From: Ensifer sesbaniae
Lineage (GTDB): Bacteria > Pseudomonadota > Alphaproteobacteria > Rhizobiales > Rhizobiaceae
Direction of reading: 5' to 3'
Assembly (NCBI RefSeq): GCF_013283665.1
Contig: NZ_JABEKU010000002.1
Location: 1,858,863-1,922,862 of the forward strand
DNA: 64,000 nucleotides
This document shows, one piece after another, positions 26,196 to 35,529 of this stretch. The notes beneath the pieces were generated by a model. The model was not told the origin of the DNA. It ran no database searches and saw only the letters and a list, made by a program, of their open reading frames with translations. The translations under genes were made by a program, and so were the position numbers. Within the stretch, counting starts at the first letter, position 1; every line of letters begins with the position of its first letter.

Positions 26196-27593
26196 TTAAG
26201 CCGAAGCTGCGATCGCTGTTCTCGTTGCCCCAAGATCCCGATAGCCGGCGCCCGGATGCGGCGCCACCAGCCTTGGCCCGCCACCGAAGAGCTTTTCCCT
26301 GAGTGTGCCCTGGCGATAATCGGTCTTGTAGACGCCGCGCTTCTGCAGTTCCGGCACGAGCAGATCGACCGTATCCTCGAAAGTTTCGGGCGTCACCGCA
26401 TAGGCGAGGTTGAAGCCGTCGACGTCGGTGTCCTCGACCCATTCCTGCATGAGGTCGGCAACCGTCGCCGGTGAGCCGACGAAGACGGGGCCGAAGCCGC
26501 CGATGCCCACCCAGTCGGCCATTTCGCGAACGGTCCAGACCCGGTCCGGATCGATGGTCGTGAAGGTTTCGACGGCGGATTGCACCGCATTGGTGTAGCG
26601 ATGGCGCAAGGGTTCGTTCTGAGCGAACTGGCCGAAATCGATGCCCGTCCAGCCGGAGATCAGCGCCAAAGCGCCTTCGTAGGAAACGTGCTTGCGGTAC
26701 TCGTCGAACTTCTTCTTCGCCTCGGCATCGGTTTCGCCGAGGATCACCGTCTGCAGATTGAAGGCGAGGATTTCGCGCGGGTTTCGGCCGGCGCGCTCTG
26801 CCGCCTCGCGAACATTGGCGACATAGCGTTTCAGCACCGCCTTCGACGGTGCCGCGACGAAGATGCATTCGGCGTGTGCCCCGGCGAAGTCTTTGCCTTT
26901 GCTCGAAGAGCCCGCCTGGTAGAGCACCGGCGTGCGCTGCGGCGATGGCTCGCTCAAATGGATGCCCGGAACCGTGAAATGACGCCCGCGATGGTTGATC
27001 GGATGCACCTTTTCGGGATGGGTGAAGATGCCGGTCGCGCGGTCGCGCGCCACCGCTCCGTCTTCCCAACTCCCCTCCCAGAGCTTGTAGCAGACCTCGA
27101 GATATTCCTCGGCTAGATCATACCGGTCGTCATGGCGCGTCTGCTGCGCCTGGCCAATGTTGAGTGCGCCGCTGTTCAGGTAGGAGGTGACGATGTTCCA
27201 GCCGATGCGCCCTTTGGTCAGATGGTCGAGCGTCGAGATGCGGCGGGCGAAGGTGTAAGGGTGTTCGAAGGAGAGCGACGCCGTCAGGCCGAAGCCCAGA
27301 TGTTCCGTCTCATAGGCCATCGTCGGCACCAGCTGTAAGGGGTCGTTGACCGGGATCTGGGCGGAATGCCGAAGCGCCGCCTCGGCATTGCCGTTCAGCA
27401 CATCATAAACGCCGAGCACGTCGGCGATGAACAGCCCGTCGAATTTGCCGCGCTCGAGCGTCTTCGCCAGATGGACCCAATAGTCGAGATCCTTGTAGCG
27501 CCAGGACTGGTCTCGCGGGTGGGTCCACAACCCTGGCGACTGATGGCCGACGCAGTTCATGTCAAAGGCATTCAGCCGGATTTCGCGACTCAT
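26196..27593 (-). CDS. LLM-class FMN-dependent monooxygenase (NtaA/SnaA/DszA family)
   Basis: A 465-residue flavin monooxygenase related to nitrilotriacetate monooxygenase A and dibenzothiophene-sulfone monooxygenase. Family features: RLNAFDMNCVGHQSPGLWTHP at the N-terminus, FDGLFIADVLGVYD, LVPTMAYETEHLGFGLTAS, RISTLDHLTKGRIGWNIVTSYLNSGALN and VLYQAGSSSKGKDFAGAHAECIFVAAP. The ATG at 27593 follows AAGGAG. It is downstream of the sfnB-like gene on the same strand (80-base gap), so the two are probably co-transcribed for scavenging sulfur from sulfones or sulfonates. An FMN reductase partner is not in the window. Confidence 0.92.
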   Translation of the reverse strand: MSREIRLNAFDMNCVGHQSPGLWTHPRDQSWRYKDLDYWVHLAKTLERGKFDGLFIADVLGVYDVLNGNAEAALRHSAQIPVNDPLQLVPTMAYETEHLGFGLTASLSFEHPYTFARRISTLDHLTKGRIGWNIVTSYLNSGALNIGQAQQTRHDDRYDLAEEYLEVCYKLWEGSWEDGAVARDRATGIFTHPEKVHPINHRGRHFTVPGIHLSEPSPQRTPVLYQAGSSSKGKDFAGAHAECIFVAAPSKAVLKRYVANVREAAERAGRNPREILAFNLQTVILGETDAEAKKKFDEYRKHVSYEGALALISGWTGIDFGQFAQNEPLRHRYTNAVQSAVETFTTIDPDRVWTVREMADWVGIGGFGPVFVGSPATVADLMQEWVEDTDVDGFNLAYAVTPETFEDTVDLLVPELQKRGVYKTDYRQGTLREKLFGGGPRLVAPHPGAGYRDLGATRTAIAASA

Positions 27594-27673
27594 GGAGCTC
27601 TCCTTCGGGCAAGGTTTGGGCATTGCCCGAAGTGCCGATCACGCCTCGGGCCGCCTGTGCGCTATCGATGGGA

Positions 27674-28891
27674 TCAAAGCGCGCCGTTCTTCGGCGGCTT
27701 GACGCCGTTCAGGTGATAGTTGCCGACGACGTGATGCTTCCAGCGCACCGGGTCGTGCAGCGTGTGGGTGCGGGCGTTGCGCCAATGCCGGTCGAGGTTG
27801 AGCCCGATCCTCGTCGAGGCGGTTCCCGACAGTTCGAAGAGCGTATTGCTCGCTTCCAAAGCGATCTCGGTGGTCAGAACCTTCGCCGCGGCAACGGCAA
27901 GCGTTGCCTCGACGACGCTTTCCTCGGTGCCGTTGATCTGCGCGACATCGACCTTCTTGCCCGCCCGTTCGACGGTGGCTGTCGCCGCCGCCAGGCGGAT
28001 GGCGAGCTGGCCGATGCGGGCGATCGTGAGGGGATCATCCGCTGCGCGCTCGACGCCGCTGTCCATCCAGGGCCGCGCATGGTTGCGTACGAACTCGAGG
28101 GTTTCGGCAAAGGCCGCCCGGGCGATGCCGAGGTCGATGCCGGCGTGGATGATCTGGCCGACGGAGCCGATCGTCGTCGGTCGCTCGAAGCCGCGGTGGT
28201 GGCGCACCACCGCATCGGCGGTGACATGGACATCTTGCAGCACGGTCGTGCCGCTGCCGGTCGTGCGCTGTCCGAAGCCATCCCAGTCGTCGATGATCTG
28301 TAAGCCTTCCGCACCGCGCGGCACGAAGGCCATGGTCAGCTTTTCATTCGGATCGAGTGCGAAGACGACGATCCATTCGGCAAACAGCACGCCGGTCGAA
28401 TAATACTTGCGGCCGTTCAGTCGGAAGCCGAGGCCATCGGGCGTCAGCCGCGTCGCATAGTCGCCGACGGTTTTCGTGCCGCGCTCGGAAAGGGCGTTGC
28501 CGAAGCGGTCGCCGGCCAGCGCCCGGCCGAAGAAGAAGGCCTTTTGTTCCTCCGTCCCGTCGGTGCGCAGCGCTTCCAGGATGTAGAAATGGTTCTGCGG
28601 GATCTGACCGATCGAGGAATCTGCCTCCGAGAGGATGGCGGTGATCTCCGCCAGAACCGCATTGGAAACGTCGATGCCGTCATATTCCGGCGGCACGGTG
28701 ATCGCGAGCAGGCCGGATTGAGCCAGCGCATCGAGTTCGTCGAAGGGCAGGATGCGATCCGTATCCCGCTCATTGGCGCTCTTGGCGAATTCCGCAGCCA
28801 AGTCCCGGGCGATCGACAGCGCTTCCTCCTCGCTCTCGATCCGGTGCGCCGGGGCTCGTGTCTTCTCTGAAAGCCGCGAGATCGTTCCCAT
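27674..28891 (-). CDS. sfnB: SfnB-family sulfur acquisition oxidoreductase
   Basis: A 405-residue acyl-CoA dehydrogenase-fold flavoprotein. SfnB in pseudomonads is needed for growth on dimethyl sulfone. Visible family segments: LAITVPPEYDGIDVSNAVLAEI, SSIGQIPQNHFYILEALR, FRLNGRKYYSTGVLFAEWIVVFA, IDDWDGFGQRTTGSGTTVL and the C-terminal DRHWRNARTHTLHDPVRWKHHVVGNYHLNG. It starts with GGGAG upstream of the ATG at 28891. It is a distant paralogue of the product at 24876 and shares an upstream motif with that gene. Confidence 0.9.
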   Translation of the reverse strand: MGTISRLSEKTRAPAHRIESEEEALSIARDLAAEFAKSANERDTDRILPFDELDALAQSGLLAITVPPEYDGIDVSNAVLAEITAILSEADSSIGQIPQNHFYILEALRTDGTEEQKAFFFGRALAGDRFGNALSERGTKTVGDYATRLTPDGLGFRLNGRKYYSTGVLFAEWIVVFALDPNEKLTMAFVPRGAEGLQIIDDWDGFGQRTTGSGTTVLQDVHVTADAVVRHHRGFERPTTIGSVGQIIHAGIDLGIARAAFAETLEFVRNHARPWMDSGVERAADDPLTIARIGQLAIRLAAATATVERAGKKVDVAQINGTEESVVEATLAVAAAKVLTTEIALEASNTLFELSGTASTRIGLNLDRHWRNARTHTLHDPVRWKHHVVGNYHLNGVKPPKNGAL

Positions 28892-29285
28892 GTGACTGCT
28901 CCCTATCGATTGAGGTGCATATCAGTGAATTATCTGGCAAGACCGAGTAAGATAGTATATTCTATAGAAATTATCGATTTGAGATTTTCGTTTCTGCCGC
29001 GATGGCGACCGGTGTTTACCTTCGGGGCTGGATCGTTAATATCGAGTCGGGGGGAGACCATGAGACGATACCTAGGTCGAGGCACGCGGCGTTCATGCGT
29101 GCCGGCTTTCCGCCAAAAATGTCTGCGGCACAGGGAACCATCGCCCGATTTGCGCATTGCGTCATCGCCCGCAGTTTGACCAGTCGCGTGGCCACAGAAT
29201 ATCGGCCACCTGACACGAACACAAATACATGCTGACAGAATTGGCCATTCGCGTTTCCCGGCCTTGAACACTGAAGGAGACACAA
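28892..29285. other. Intergenic region between sfnB and a hypothetical gene
   Basis: 394 bases. The left 90 bases are AT-rich and hold the sfnB promoter region. The remainder is mixed-composition with only short overlapping frames and no recognisable gene. Confidence 0.4.
28958..28968 (-). promoter_or_regulatory. Shared TCTATAGAATA motif upstream of sfnB
   Basis: On the minus strand the eleven bases TCTATAGAATA match exactly the site at 24831-24841. An imperfect inverted repeat continues to its 3' side (AGAATA, TAC, TATCTT). It lies about 70 bases upstream of the sfnB start codon and probably overlaps the promoter. Confidence 0.55.
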
Positions 29286-29672
29286 ATGACGAATTTCCTG
29301 CCTGCTCTACACGAAGGGCACGCCCCCATCACGCTGCAGAACCTGTTTCGCGATGCTCTGGAGGCCTATGACGACTGGGGCGCGGGTATGCCCGAGCCGC
29401 TCGTTGCGTTCGAAGGTAAGCTGCTTCCGATCAGCGAGGTCTTCGAATGGATGAAACCTTGCACCGACATCATGCCGGCGAACCTCATCGGCATTGTCAC
29501 GGATCGGCTGAACAAACCCTGGAGCGGTGAAGGTCCGCTCGATGAAATGACGGTGTCGACCGCGGCGAGGGTCATGTCTGTCTTGACCAGACGCCAGTTG
29601 CGCAACTTCGGCAGCGGATCGATCGAGGTCTTTGCCGAGCGTTTCAATCATCCGGTGCGTGCCAACGCCTGA
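29286..29672 (+). CDS. Hypothetical protein
   Basis: A 128-residue soluble protein with no signal peptide or membrane segment. It has a tryptophan-containing N-terminal half (AYDDWGAGMP, VFEWMKPCTD) and a helical C-terminal half with basic residues (VLTRRQLRNFGSGSIE). GGAGA precedes the ATG by a suitable distance. No family was recognised. It stands alone between the sulfur genes and a LysR regulator gene on the same strand. Confidence 0.6.
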   Translation: MTNFLPALHEGHAPITLQNLFRDALEAYDDWGAGMPEPLVAFEGKLLPISEVFEWMKPCTDIMPANLIGIVTDRLNKPWSGEGPLDEMTVSTAARVMSVLTRRQLRNFGSGSIEVFAERFNHPVRANA

Positions 29673-29812
29673 CGAAACGCTTTTCGAGGAGCGCGTTCGC
29701 GCGCTCCTCAAGTTGAAGCGTCCGTTCGATTTTACCGCATTCAACCCACCCTCTTCCTTGAAGGAGCGCCCCGTAAACACGGGAAAAGGTGTAGCTCGAG
29801 GGGCGAAGCGGC

Positions 29813-30715
29813 GTGAATTTTCGACAGTTGGAAGTGTTGCGCACGCTCCTGGCGACCGGATCGACGATCGCGGCCGCCAAGACCATGGGGCTCAGCCAGT
29901 CCGGCGTCAGCCGGCTCCTGCAGCAGCTCGAGGAAGACCTGTCTCTGACGCTGTTTGCTCGCGACAAGGGCCGGTTGATACCGACACCCGAGGCGATGAA
30001 ACTTGCCGAGGATGCCGAGCACATCCTCTTGGGTATCGACCGCTTCACCAACCTGGCGCAAGATCTGCGCAGCGGCGCCGTCGGTCCCGAGGTCGTGCGC
30101 ATCGGTCTGCCGAACAGCATGTCCGAAACCTTTGCTCCGGCGATGCTTTCCGACTACGCCAAGGATTTTCCCGGCGTGCGGATCGAGACCTTCTTCGATA
30201 CGACCGTGGCCATCGCCCGTCTGGTTGAACAGCGCATCATCGACTTCGGCTTCCTGCGCTATGAGGGGCAACTGAGCGCCGGCATCGAGATGCAGCCGGT
30301 CGCAACCGGGGTCAGCGTCTGCGTGATGGAAAAGGGACATGCCCTTTCGGCACACAATACCCTCACGCCCAAGGAACTGCGCGGCGTGCCATTGATCCTG
30401 ATTGGCCGCCGCCGGCCGACACGGGTCATGCTCGACGAGATCTTCCGCAAGGCGGGCGTGCCGCAGAAGGTCAAGATCGAGACCCACAGCAACAGTTCGG
30501 CATGCGCCTATGCGGCCTATGGCCTTGGCGTTGCCATCATCAGCAGCTTCTTCGCCAACTTGCATCGCCATCTGCCGATCGAGATCCGACCATTCTCGCC
30601 GCACCTGACCCAGGATTTCGGCGTTGCGACTGCGTCCGGTGTTCCCTTGTCGCTCGCGGCTCAGGCGCTCATCGACTGCCTGAAGCGACAGGTCGCCACC
30701 GTTCACGAGCTGTGA
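29813..30715 (+). CDS. LysR-family transcriptional regulator
   Basis: A 300-residue LysR regulator starting with GTG at 29813, the position that gives the family-typical NFRQLEVLRTLLATGSTIAAAKTMGLSQSGVSRLLQQLEEDLSLTLFARDKGRLIPT. The effector-binding domain follows from about residue 90 (VVRIGLPNSMSETFAPAMLSDYAKDFPGVRI). No functional target lies directly beside it: the downstream peptidase gene is broken. It may once have controlled that gene or the neighbouring small gene. Confidence 0.92.
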   Translation: MNFRQLEVLRTLLATGSTIAAAKTMGLSQSGVSRLLQQLEEDLSLTLFARDKGRLIPTPEAMKLAEDAEHILLGIDRFTNLAQDLRSGAVGPEVVRIGLPNSMSETFAPAMLSDYAKDFPGVRIETFFDTTVAIARLVEQRIIDFGFLRYEGQLSAGIEMQPVATGVSVCVMEKGHALSAHNTLTPKELRGVPLILIGRRRPTRVMLDEIFRKAGVPQKVKIETHSNSSACAYAAYGLGVAIISSFFANLHRHLPIEIRPFSPHLTQDFGVATASGVPLSLAAQALIDCLKRQVATVHEL

Positions 30716-30960
30716 GCGTTTGGGCTGATCGACCCGCCCGCGGCGAATAATACTTTGCTTTAGCTATTGTATTTGGCACATCGAACGACCCGATGGTGCT
30801 CGCCTGGCTGATCGATAGGCCTTTTAACTTCGACATTTTCGGCTGAAATTGTTGAGGGAAATCAGTAAGCGGAAACGCGTTTGTGCACTTTGGCACGATT
30901 GTCATAGGGGTCAGCATTACACTTCCGCTTTCGTCAGAAAGACACTCGACAGAACGGCTT

Positions 30961-31187
30961 TTACTTTATCCATCGTGTCGGAAACGCCGATGTCCGCGAG
31001 ATCACGTTTGGACTGTCTTCCACCGTTTCAAGGAACTGTTTCAGATGCTCCCGCGCCAGCTCAGGGATTTCGAAGCGGTCGTCATCAGACAGCAATTGGG
31101 AGAGCCGTAGAATGTCGCCTTCGTGCTTTTTTATGTTTTTGGAGTCGACCTGTTCACCGCGCTCGCGCCGTGCTCGCAAATCGACCC
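30961..31187 (-). pseudogene. C-terminal remnant of an AbiEii-like nucleotidyltransferase toxin gene
   Basis: About 75 minus-strand codons read WVDLRARRERGEQVDSKNI, then KKHEGDILRLSQLLSDDDRF and EIPELAREHLKQFLETV. This resembles the C-terminal end of nucleotidyltransferase toxin-like proteins (DSKxIKKHxxDVxRLxxLL). The frame remains open upstream only as an antisense shadow of the peptidase gene. The homology therefore ends near 31187, exactly where peptidase homology begins on the other strand. This looks like a fossil left by a deletion. The family match is from memory and should be confirmed. Confidence 0.5.
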
Positions 31188-32552
31188 AAGCGCGATCTGG
31201 GGCCATGCGGAACTGAGCTTTCATGAAGAGAAGTCGGCTGCCGCCCAGATCGCCATGCTGGAGAAGCACGGGTTTCGCGTGGCGCGCGGGCTCGCCGAAA
31301 TAGCCACCGCCTTTGTCGGCGAGATCGGCGACGGTGGCCCGGTGATCGCCTTCCTTGGCGAGTTCGATGCGCTGGCCGGCTTGAGCCAGGTTGCCGGCGT
31401 CTCCGAACCGCAGGCGGCGGTCGAGGGCGGTACGGGCCATGGCTGCGGCCACAATCTGCTCGGCACCGGCTCGATGCTTGCCGCCGTCGCGCTTGCCCGC
31501 TACCTCAAAGAGAACAGGCTGCCGGGCACGATACGCTATTACGGCTGCCCCGGCGAGGAGGGTGGTTCCGGCAAGACCTTCATGGCGCGCGCCGGCGTCT
31601 TTGCCGATGTCGATACGGCGCTGACCTGGCACCCGGCGCCCTTCAACGGTGTCCGCTCGACCAACAATCTCGCCGTTCTCGAAATCTATTATCGCTTCAA
31701 GGGCGTCTCGGCGCATGCGTCGAATAGCGCGCATCTCGGCCGCAGCGCGCTCGACGCGTTGGAACTGATGAATGTCGGCGTCAATTTCCTGCGCGAGCAC
31801 ATGCCGCAGGATTGCCGCGTGCACTATGCGATCACCGATGCCGGCGGCAAGGCGGCAAACGTCGTCCAGGCGCGCGCCGAGGCGCTCTATCTCGTTCGCG
31901 CGCCGCAGATGCCCGAGGCGCTGGCCCTCGCTGCTCGCATTGATAAGATCGCCAAGGGCGCCGCCATGATGACCGAGACCGAGGTCGAGATCGTCTTCGA
32001 GCGGGCAGCCACGAACCTCCTGCCCAACATCGCCTTGGAAACGGCGATCCACCAGAACATGGTGACGCTCGGCCCGGTTCCCTTCGACGAGACCGACATC
32101 GCATTTGCCAAGGAAATCCAGAAGACGCTGACGCCGGAGGCGATCTCGAGCAGCATCCGGCTTTACCAGATCAAGGGCGACGTCTTCGCTACAGCCGTCT
32201 CGACGGCTCGACCGGCATGCATCTCGGTCTCCGGGATTTCGAGGGGCAGTCGCATTTCCGCGCCGGCTCGACCGATGTCGGCGATGTGAGCTGGATCACC
32301 CCGACGGCACAGTGCTGGGCGCCCGCCTGGGCGATCGGAACCGCGCCGCATACCTCGCAGGTCGTCGCACAGGGCAAGAGCCCGGCCGCGCACAAGGCCT
32401 TCGCCCATGCGGCTAAATCATTGGCGGCGACGGGTCTCGATCTGATCCTTGATGCCGACCTGCTGGCGCGCGCAAAGGCGGAGTGGCGTGAAAAAACCAA
32501 GGATAAACCCTATCAGTGTCCGATACCGTCTCACATCGGCCCCAAGCTCTGA
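31187..32552 (+). pseudogene. M20-family amidohydrolase (AbgB-like), truncated and frameshifted
   Basis: A zinc-dependent amidohydrolase related to aminobenzoyl-glutamate hydrolase subunit B. Homology starts abruptly at IWGHAELSFHEEKSAAAQIA, lacking about 25 N-terminal residues and a proper start. Metal-site motifs persist: GEFDALAGLSQV, GTGHGCGHNLLGTG, CPGEEGGSGKTFMA and TWHPAPFNG. At about 32190 the frame breaks; restoring one base would give a continuous ...VFAYSRLDGSTGMHLGLRD. The second frame continues to 32552 with DVSWITPTAQCWAPAWAIGT. Two independent lesions make it a pseudogene. Confidence 0.8.
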
Positions 32553-32804
32553 AGGCCGATTTGACGGCTTTATCGAACGCTCGCGCCGCCGTCGCGGGCA
32601 TTTTTCTTTGCGAGATTGGCATCTTCGGCCTGCCGTTCGTCGTTGCCTCCGATCGTGGTCCAAGCCTTGACGCGAATCATAGGCTCGGGCATGTCTGTTA
32701 CGGACTTTTTCGAATAAGTGCTGAATGGCCGTATTTGAATGGAATCTCTGTTAATGCTCTCCGGCCGCGTCGGGCCGTCAGGTGCATGCAAGGAGTATGG
32801 CGGA

Positions 32805-34064
32805 ATGAATATGACGGCAACCCAGGCAAGGCAGGACGCGGATCACTCCCAGGCGCGCCGTCCGGCAGACGAAGCGATCGCCGCGGATGCGCGCGCCCTT
32901 TCCGAACAGCTGAAGGCAATGCGTGAGCGGCTTTTCCCGCCGACCGCGATGAAGACGCTACGAAGCTTCACCTCCGGCGAGGCGGCCAAGCTGATCGGCG
33001 TCTCCGACGGCTATCTGCGCCAGCTCTCGCTTGCCGGAGAAGGGCCACAGCCGGACACGGGGCTCGGTGGTCGCCGTTCCTATTCGCTCACCGACATCAA
33101 TGCGCTGCGCCGTCATCTGGCCGAACAGGCGCTGGCCAAGGGTAATGCCGCCAAGGCCCGCAGCTACCTGAAATGGCGCGATGCGGAGGCGGGCGAGCAT
33201 CTTCAGGTCATCTCGGTCACCAACTTCAAGGGCGGATCCGGCAAGACCACCTCGTCGGTGCATATCGCCCAATATCTGGCCATGACCGGCCATAGGGTGC
33301 TGGCCGTCGATCTCGACCCGCAGGCGTCGTTGTCGGCGCTTTTCGGCTACCAACCGGAGCTCGACCTCACCGGCAACGACACGCTCTACGGCGCGATCCG
33401 CTACGACGCCGAAGCGCGGCCACTGAAGGACATCATTCGCAAGACCTATTTCGATGGTCTCGACCTCGTGCCCGGCAACCTCGAACTTCAGGAATTCGAG
33501 CACACGACGCCGCAGGCACTGAGCGCCCGCCACAATGGCAGCGACGCCGGCCCGCTGTTCTTCGCCCGCGTGCAGACCGCACTCGCCAGCGTCGCCGACG
33601 ACTACGACGTCGTCATCATCGACTGCCCGCCGCAACTCGGCTACTTGACGCTCTCGGCGCTCTGCGCTTCGACATCCGTCATCGTCACCGTGCATCCGCA
33701 GATGCTCGACGTCGCCTCGATGAACCAGTTCCTCTATATGACGTCGGATCTCCTCAGCGTCGTGCGTGAGGCCGGCGGCGAGCTGAATTTCGATTTCCTG
33801 CGTTATCTCGTCACCCGCTTCGAACCGAATGACGGGCCGCAGGCGCAGATTGTCGGCTTCATGCGCTCGCTCTTCGGCGACCGTGTTTTGACATCGGCCA
33901 TGGTGAAATCCACCGCGGTCTCCGATGCGGGCCTGACGAAACAGACGCTATACGAGGTGGGGCGCGAGAATTTCACGCGCGCCACCTACGACCGCGCGGT
34001 CGAATCGCTGAACGCCGTCAACGGCGAGATAGAAGCACTCATTCATGCGGCATGGGGGCGCTGA
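32805..34064 (+). CDS. repA: Plasmid partitioning protein RepA (ParA-type ATPase)
   Basis: A 419-residue ParA-like protein of repABC replicons. The N-terminal region (about 35-115) contains the MerR-like HTH (FTSGEAAKLIGVSDGYLRQLSLAGEGPQPD). The ATPase domain starts at about 140 with the deviant Walker A NFKGGSGKTT and includes VDLDPQASLSALFGY, the switch IIDCPPQLGYLTLSAL and MLDVASMNQFLYMTSDLL, a typical RepA stretch. The start at 32805 follows AAGGAG; the frame is open 22 codons earlier without such a site. RepA with RepB segregates the replicon and represses the operon in known systems. repB follows after five bases. repC is missing. Confidence 0.93.
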   Translation: MNMTATQARQDADHSQARRPADEAIAADARALSEQLKAMRERLFPPTAMKTLRSFTSGEAAKLIGVSDGYLRQLSLAGEGPQPDTGLGGRRSYSLTDINALRRHLAEQALAKGNAAKARSYLKWRDAEAGEHLQVISVTNFKGGSGKTTSSVHIAQYLAMTGHRVLAVDLDPQASLSALFGYQPELDLTGNDTLYGAIRYDAEARPLKDIIRKTYFDGLDLVPGNLELQEFEHTTPQALSARHNGSDAGPLFFARVQTALASVADDYDVVIIDCPPQLGYLTLSALCASTSVIVTVHPQMLDVASMNQFLYMTSDLLSVVREAGGELNFDFLRYLVTRFEPNDGPQAQIVGFMRSLFGDRVLTSAMVKSTAVSDAGLTKQTLYEVGRENFTRATYDRAVESLNAVNGEIEALIHAAWGR

Positions 34065-34069
34065 TCGAC

Positions 34070-35146
34070 ATGGCTGGTAACCGCAAGAACGAACTGCGCG
34101 CCCTTTTCTCCGGCAACGTGCCGGCATCGGTCCCGGCCGCACCGGCTGACGAAACGCAGCCCGCCGCTGTAACGAACGCGCAGCCAGCCAAGCCATTGGC
34201 GGCCAAGGCGCCGCTCGCCGAAGTGCCGCGGGCAGCCTCTGGCGCGATCAAGGCCATGGGCCTTTCACTCGGCACCATCACCCGCGAAGCGGAAGAGGCG
34301 CGCGCGCTCCGTGAAGCCTTGCACCAGGGCGAGCGCGTGGTCGAACTCGATCCGGACCTGATCGATGCCTCCTTCATCGAGGACCGGCTGACCGACGGTG
34401 AGACCGATGATCCGGATTTCCTGGCGCTCGCCGACAGCATTCGCGACAGCGGCCAGCAATCGCCGATCCTGGTGCGACCGCATCCGGAGAAGCAGGGGCG
34501 CTACCAGACGGCCTATGGCCACCGGCGCCTCAACGCCGTCCGTAGCCTCGGCATCAAGGTCAAGGCGATTGTCCGGCCGCTGACCGACGACGAACTGGTG
34601 CTCGCCCAGGGCAAGGAGAACGCCGAGCGGCGCAATCTCTCCTTCATCGAGCGGGCGATGTTTGCTTCCGCGCTCGCCGACCGCGGCTTTGACCGCAAGG
34701 TGATCGGCGAGGCGCTTGCCGTGCAGAAGAGCGAGCTATCGCGTCTGATCCAGGTGGCCGAAGGCGTGCCGCCGGTGATCGCGCGCGCCATCGGCCCGGC
34801 GCCCAAGGTCGGCCGCGAGCGCTGGATGGCGTTTGGCGCGCTGCTCGAAGACGAGGCTGCGGTGCAGGTCGCGCAGGAGGAAAGCCGCTCACGCCGCTTC
34901 CTCGAAGCCGAAAGCGATCATCGCTTCCAGATTCTCTTCACCCGGCTGTCGCGCAAGCCGAAGTCGGAAACGGTGAAGCCGGAGACGCTGGTCGACGCCG
35001 GCGGAAGGGTCTTCGCCAAGCTCAAGCGCGACGGCAAGAACGCCCGAATCGAATTTGCGTCGGACGTCGATCCGGCTTTCATCGACGAGGTGGCCGCGCT
35101 CCTCGCCAAACACCATGCCGCCTTTGCATCCGAGCGCGAAGGCTGA
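34070..35146 (+). CDS. repB: Plasmid partitioning protein RepB (ParB-type)
   Basis: A 358-residue ParB-family centromere-binding protein. The N-terminal MAGNRKNELRALFS resembles the RepA-interaction region of RepB. The nuclease-fold ParB box spans about 120-200 (LADSIRDSGQQSPILVRPHPEKQGRYQTAYGHRRLNAVRSLG, LVLAQGKENAERRNLSFIERA). A helix-turn-helix follows (KVIGEALAVQKSELSRLIQVAEGVP). A RepB C-terminal domain ends in EVAALLAKHHAAF. It starts five bases after repA, so the pair is co-transcribed. No matching parS (GTT-N4-GC-N4-AAC) was seen by eye nearby. Confidence 0.92.
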   Translation: MAGNRKNELRALFSGNVPASVPAAPADETQPAAVTNAQPAKPLAAKAPLAEVPRAASGAIKAMGLSLGTITREAEEARALREALHQGERVVELDPDLIDASFIEDRLTDGETDDPDFLALADSIRDSGQQSPILVRPHPEKQGRYQTAYGHRRLNAVRSLGIKVKAIVRPLTDDELVLAQGKENAERRNLSFIERAMFASALADRGFDRKVIGEALAVQKSELSRLIQVAEGVPPVIARAIGPAPKVGRERWMAFGALLEDEAAVQVAQEESRSRRFLEAESDHRFQILFTRLSRKPKSETVKPETLVDAGGRVFAKLKRDGKNARIEFASDVDPAFIDEVAALLAKHHAAFASEREG

Positions 35147-35529
35147 CGGCGGGACCTCGCTTAGGGTCGCAGTCGTGCCCCGCAACCAATTTCAGCTTAA
35201 ACCATCGCGATCCCCGTCTAATCATCGGGGATACTTGAGGATGGTAGGCGAGTGATGACATGGCGATCCGCCAGCCATTCCAAGCGGCCGTCGCCATTCT
35301 TGCCGCCATCCGGCGCCGCGCCAGCACCACGAAGCACGCGCCCATGATCCAGCGCACGGCCACCGCCAACCTTCCGGAACAAGAGTTGCTCGACATCGTA
35401 CGCCAAGGCTCAACGAAGCATGAACCTCCGAGTGGGAACGCTTGAGAGGGAACAGGATTCCATAACTATTTGGGACTTGACGTGTCGCGTCCCCTCTGCA
35501 CGGTTCCCTCCCGTGTCCCGCCAACCGCT
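35147..35529. other. Region after repB where repC would be expected
   Basis: 383 bases with no repC and no convincing gene. A 61-codon frame at 35260-35445 (MAIRQPFQAAVAILAAIRR) has no recognisable family and lacks RepC features. The first 100 bases may retain part of the repB-repC incompatibility region. Confidence 0.5.
35210..35232. repeat. Hairpin in the former repB-repC spacer
   Basis: ATCCCCG (35210-35216) and CGGGGAT (35226-35232) form a seven-base perfect stem with a nine-base loop, 64 bases after repB. In repABC replicons this spacer encodes a counter-transcribed RNA with a terminator hairpin; this could be a vestige. The assignment is inference. Confidence 0.45.

Noticed and set aside
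30961-32052. A 363-codon minus-strand open frame opposite the M20 gene
   Set aside because: Most of it is the antisense shadow of the peptidase reading; only the last 75 codons look like real protein, reported as a remnant.
32700-35260. parS palindrome GTT-N4-GC-N4-AAC near repAB
   Set aside because: Looked for by eye and not found; a computed search with mismatches would be decisive.
35260-35445. Small frame after repB as a candidate repC or its start
   Set aside because: 61 codons with no RepC features and no ribosome site; no continuation in other frames.
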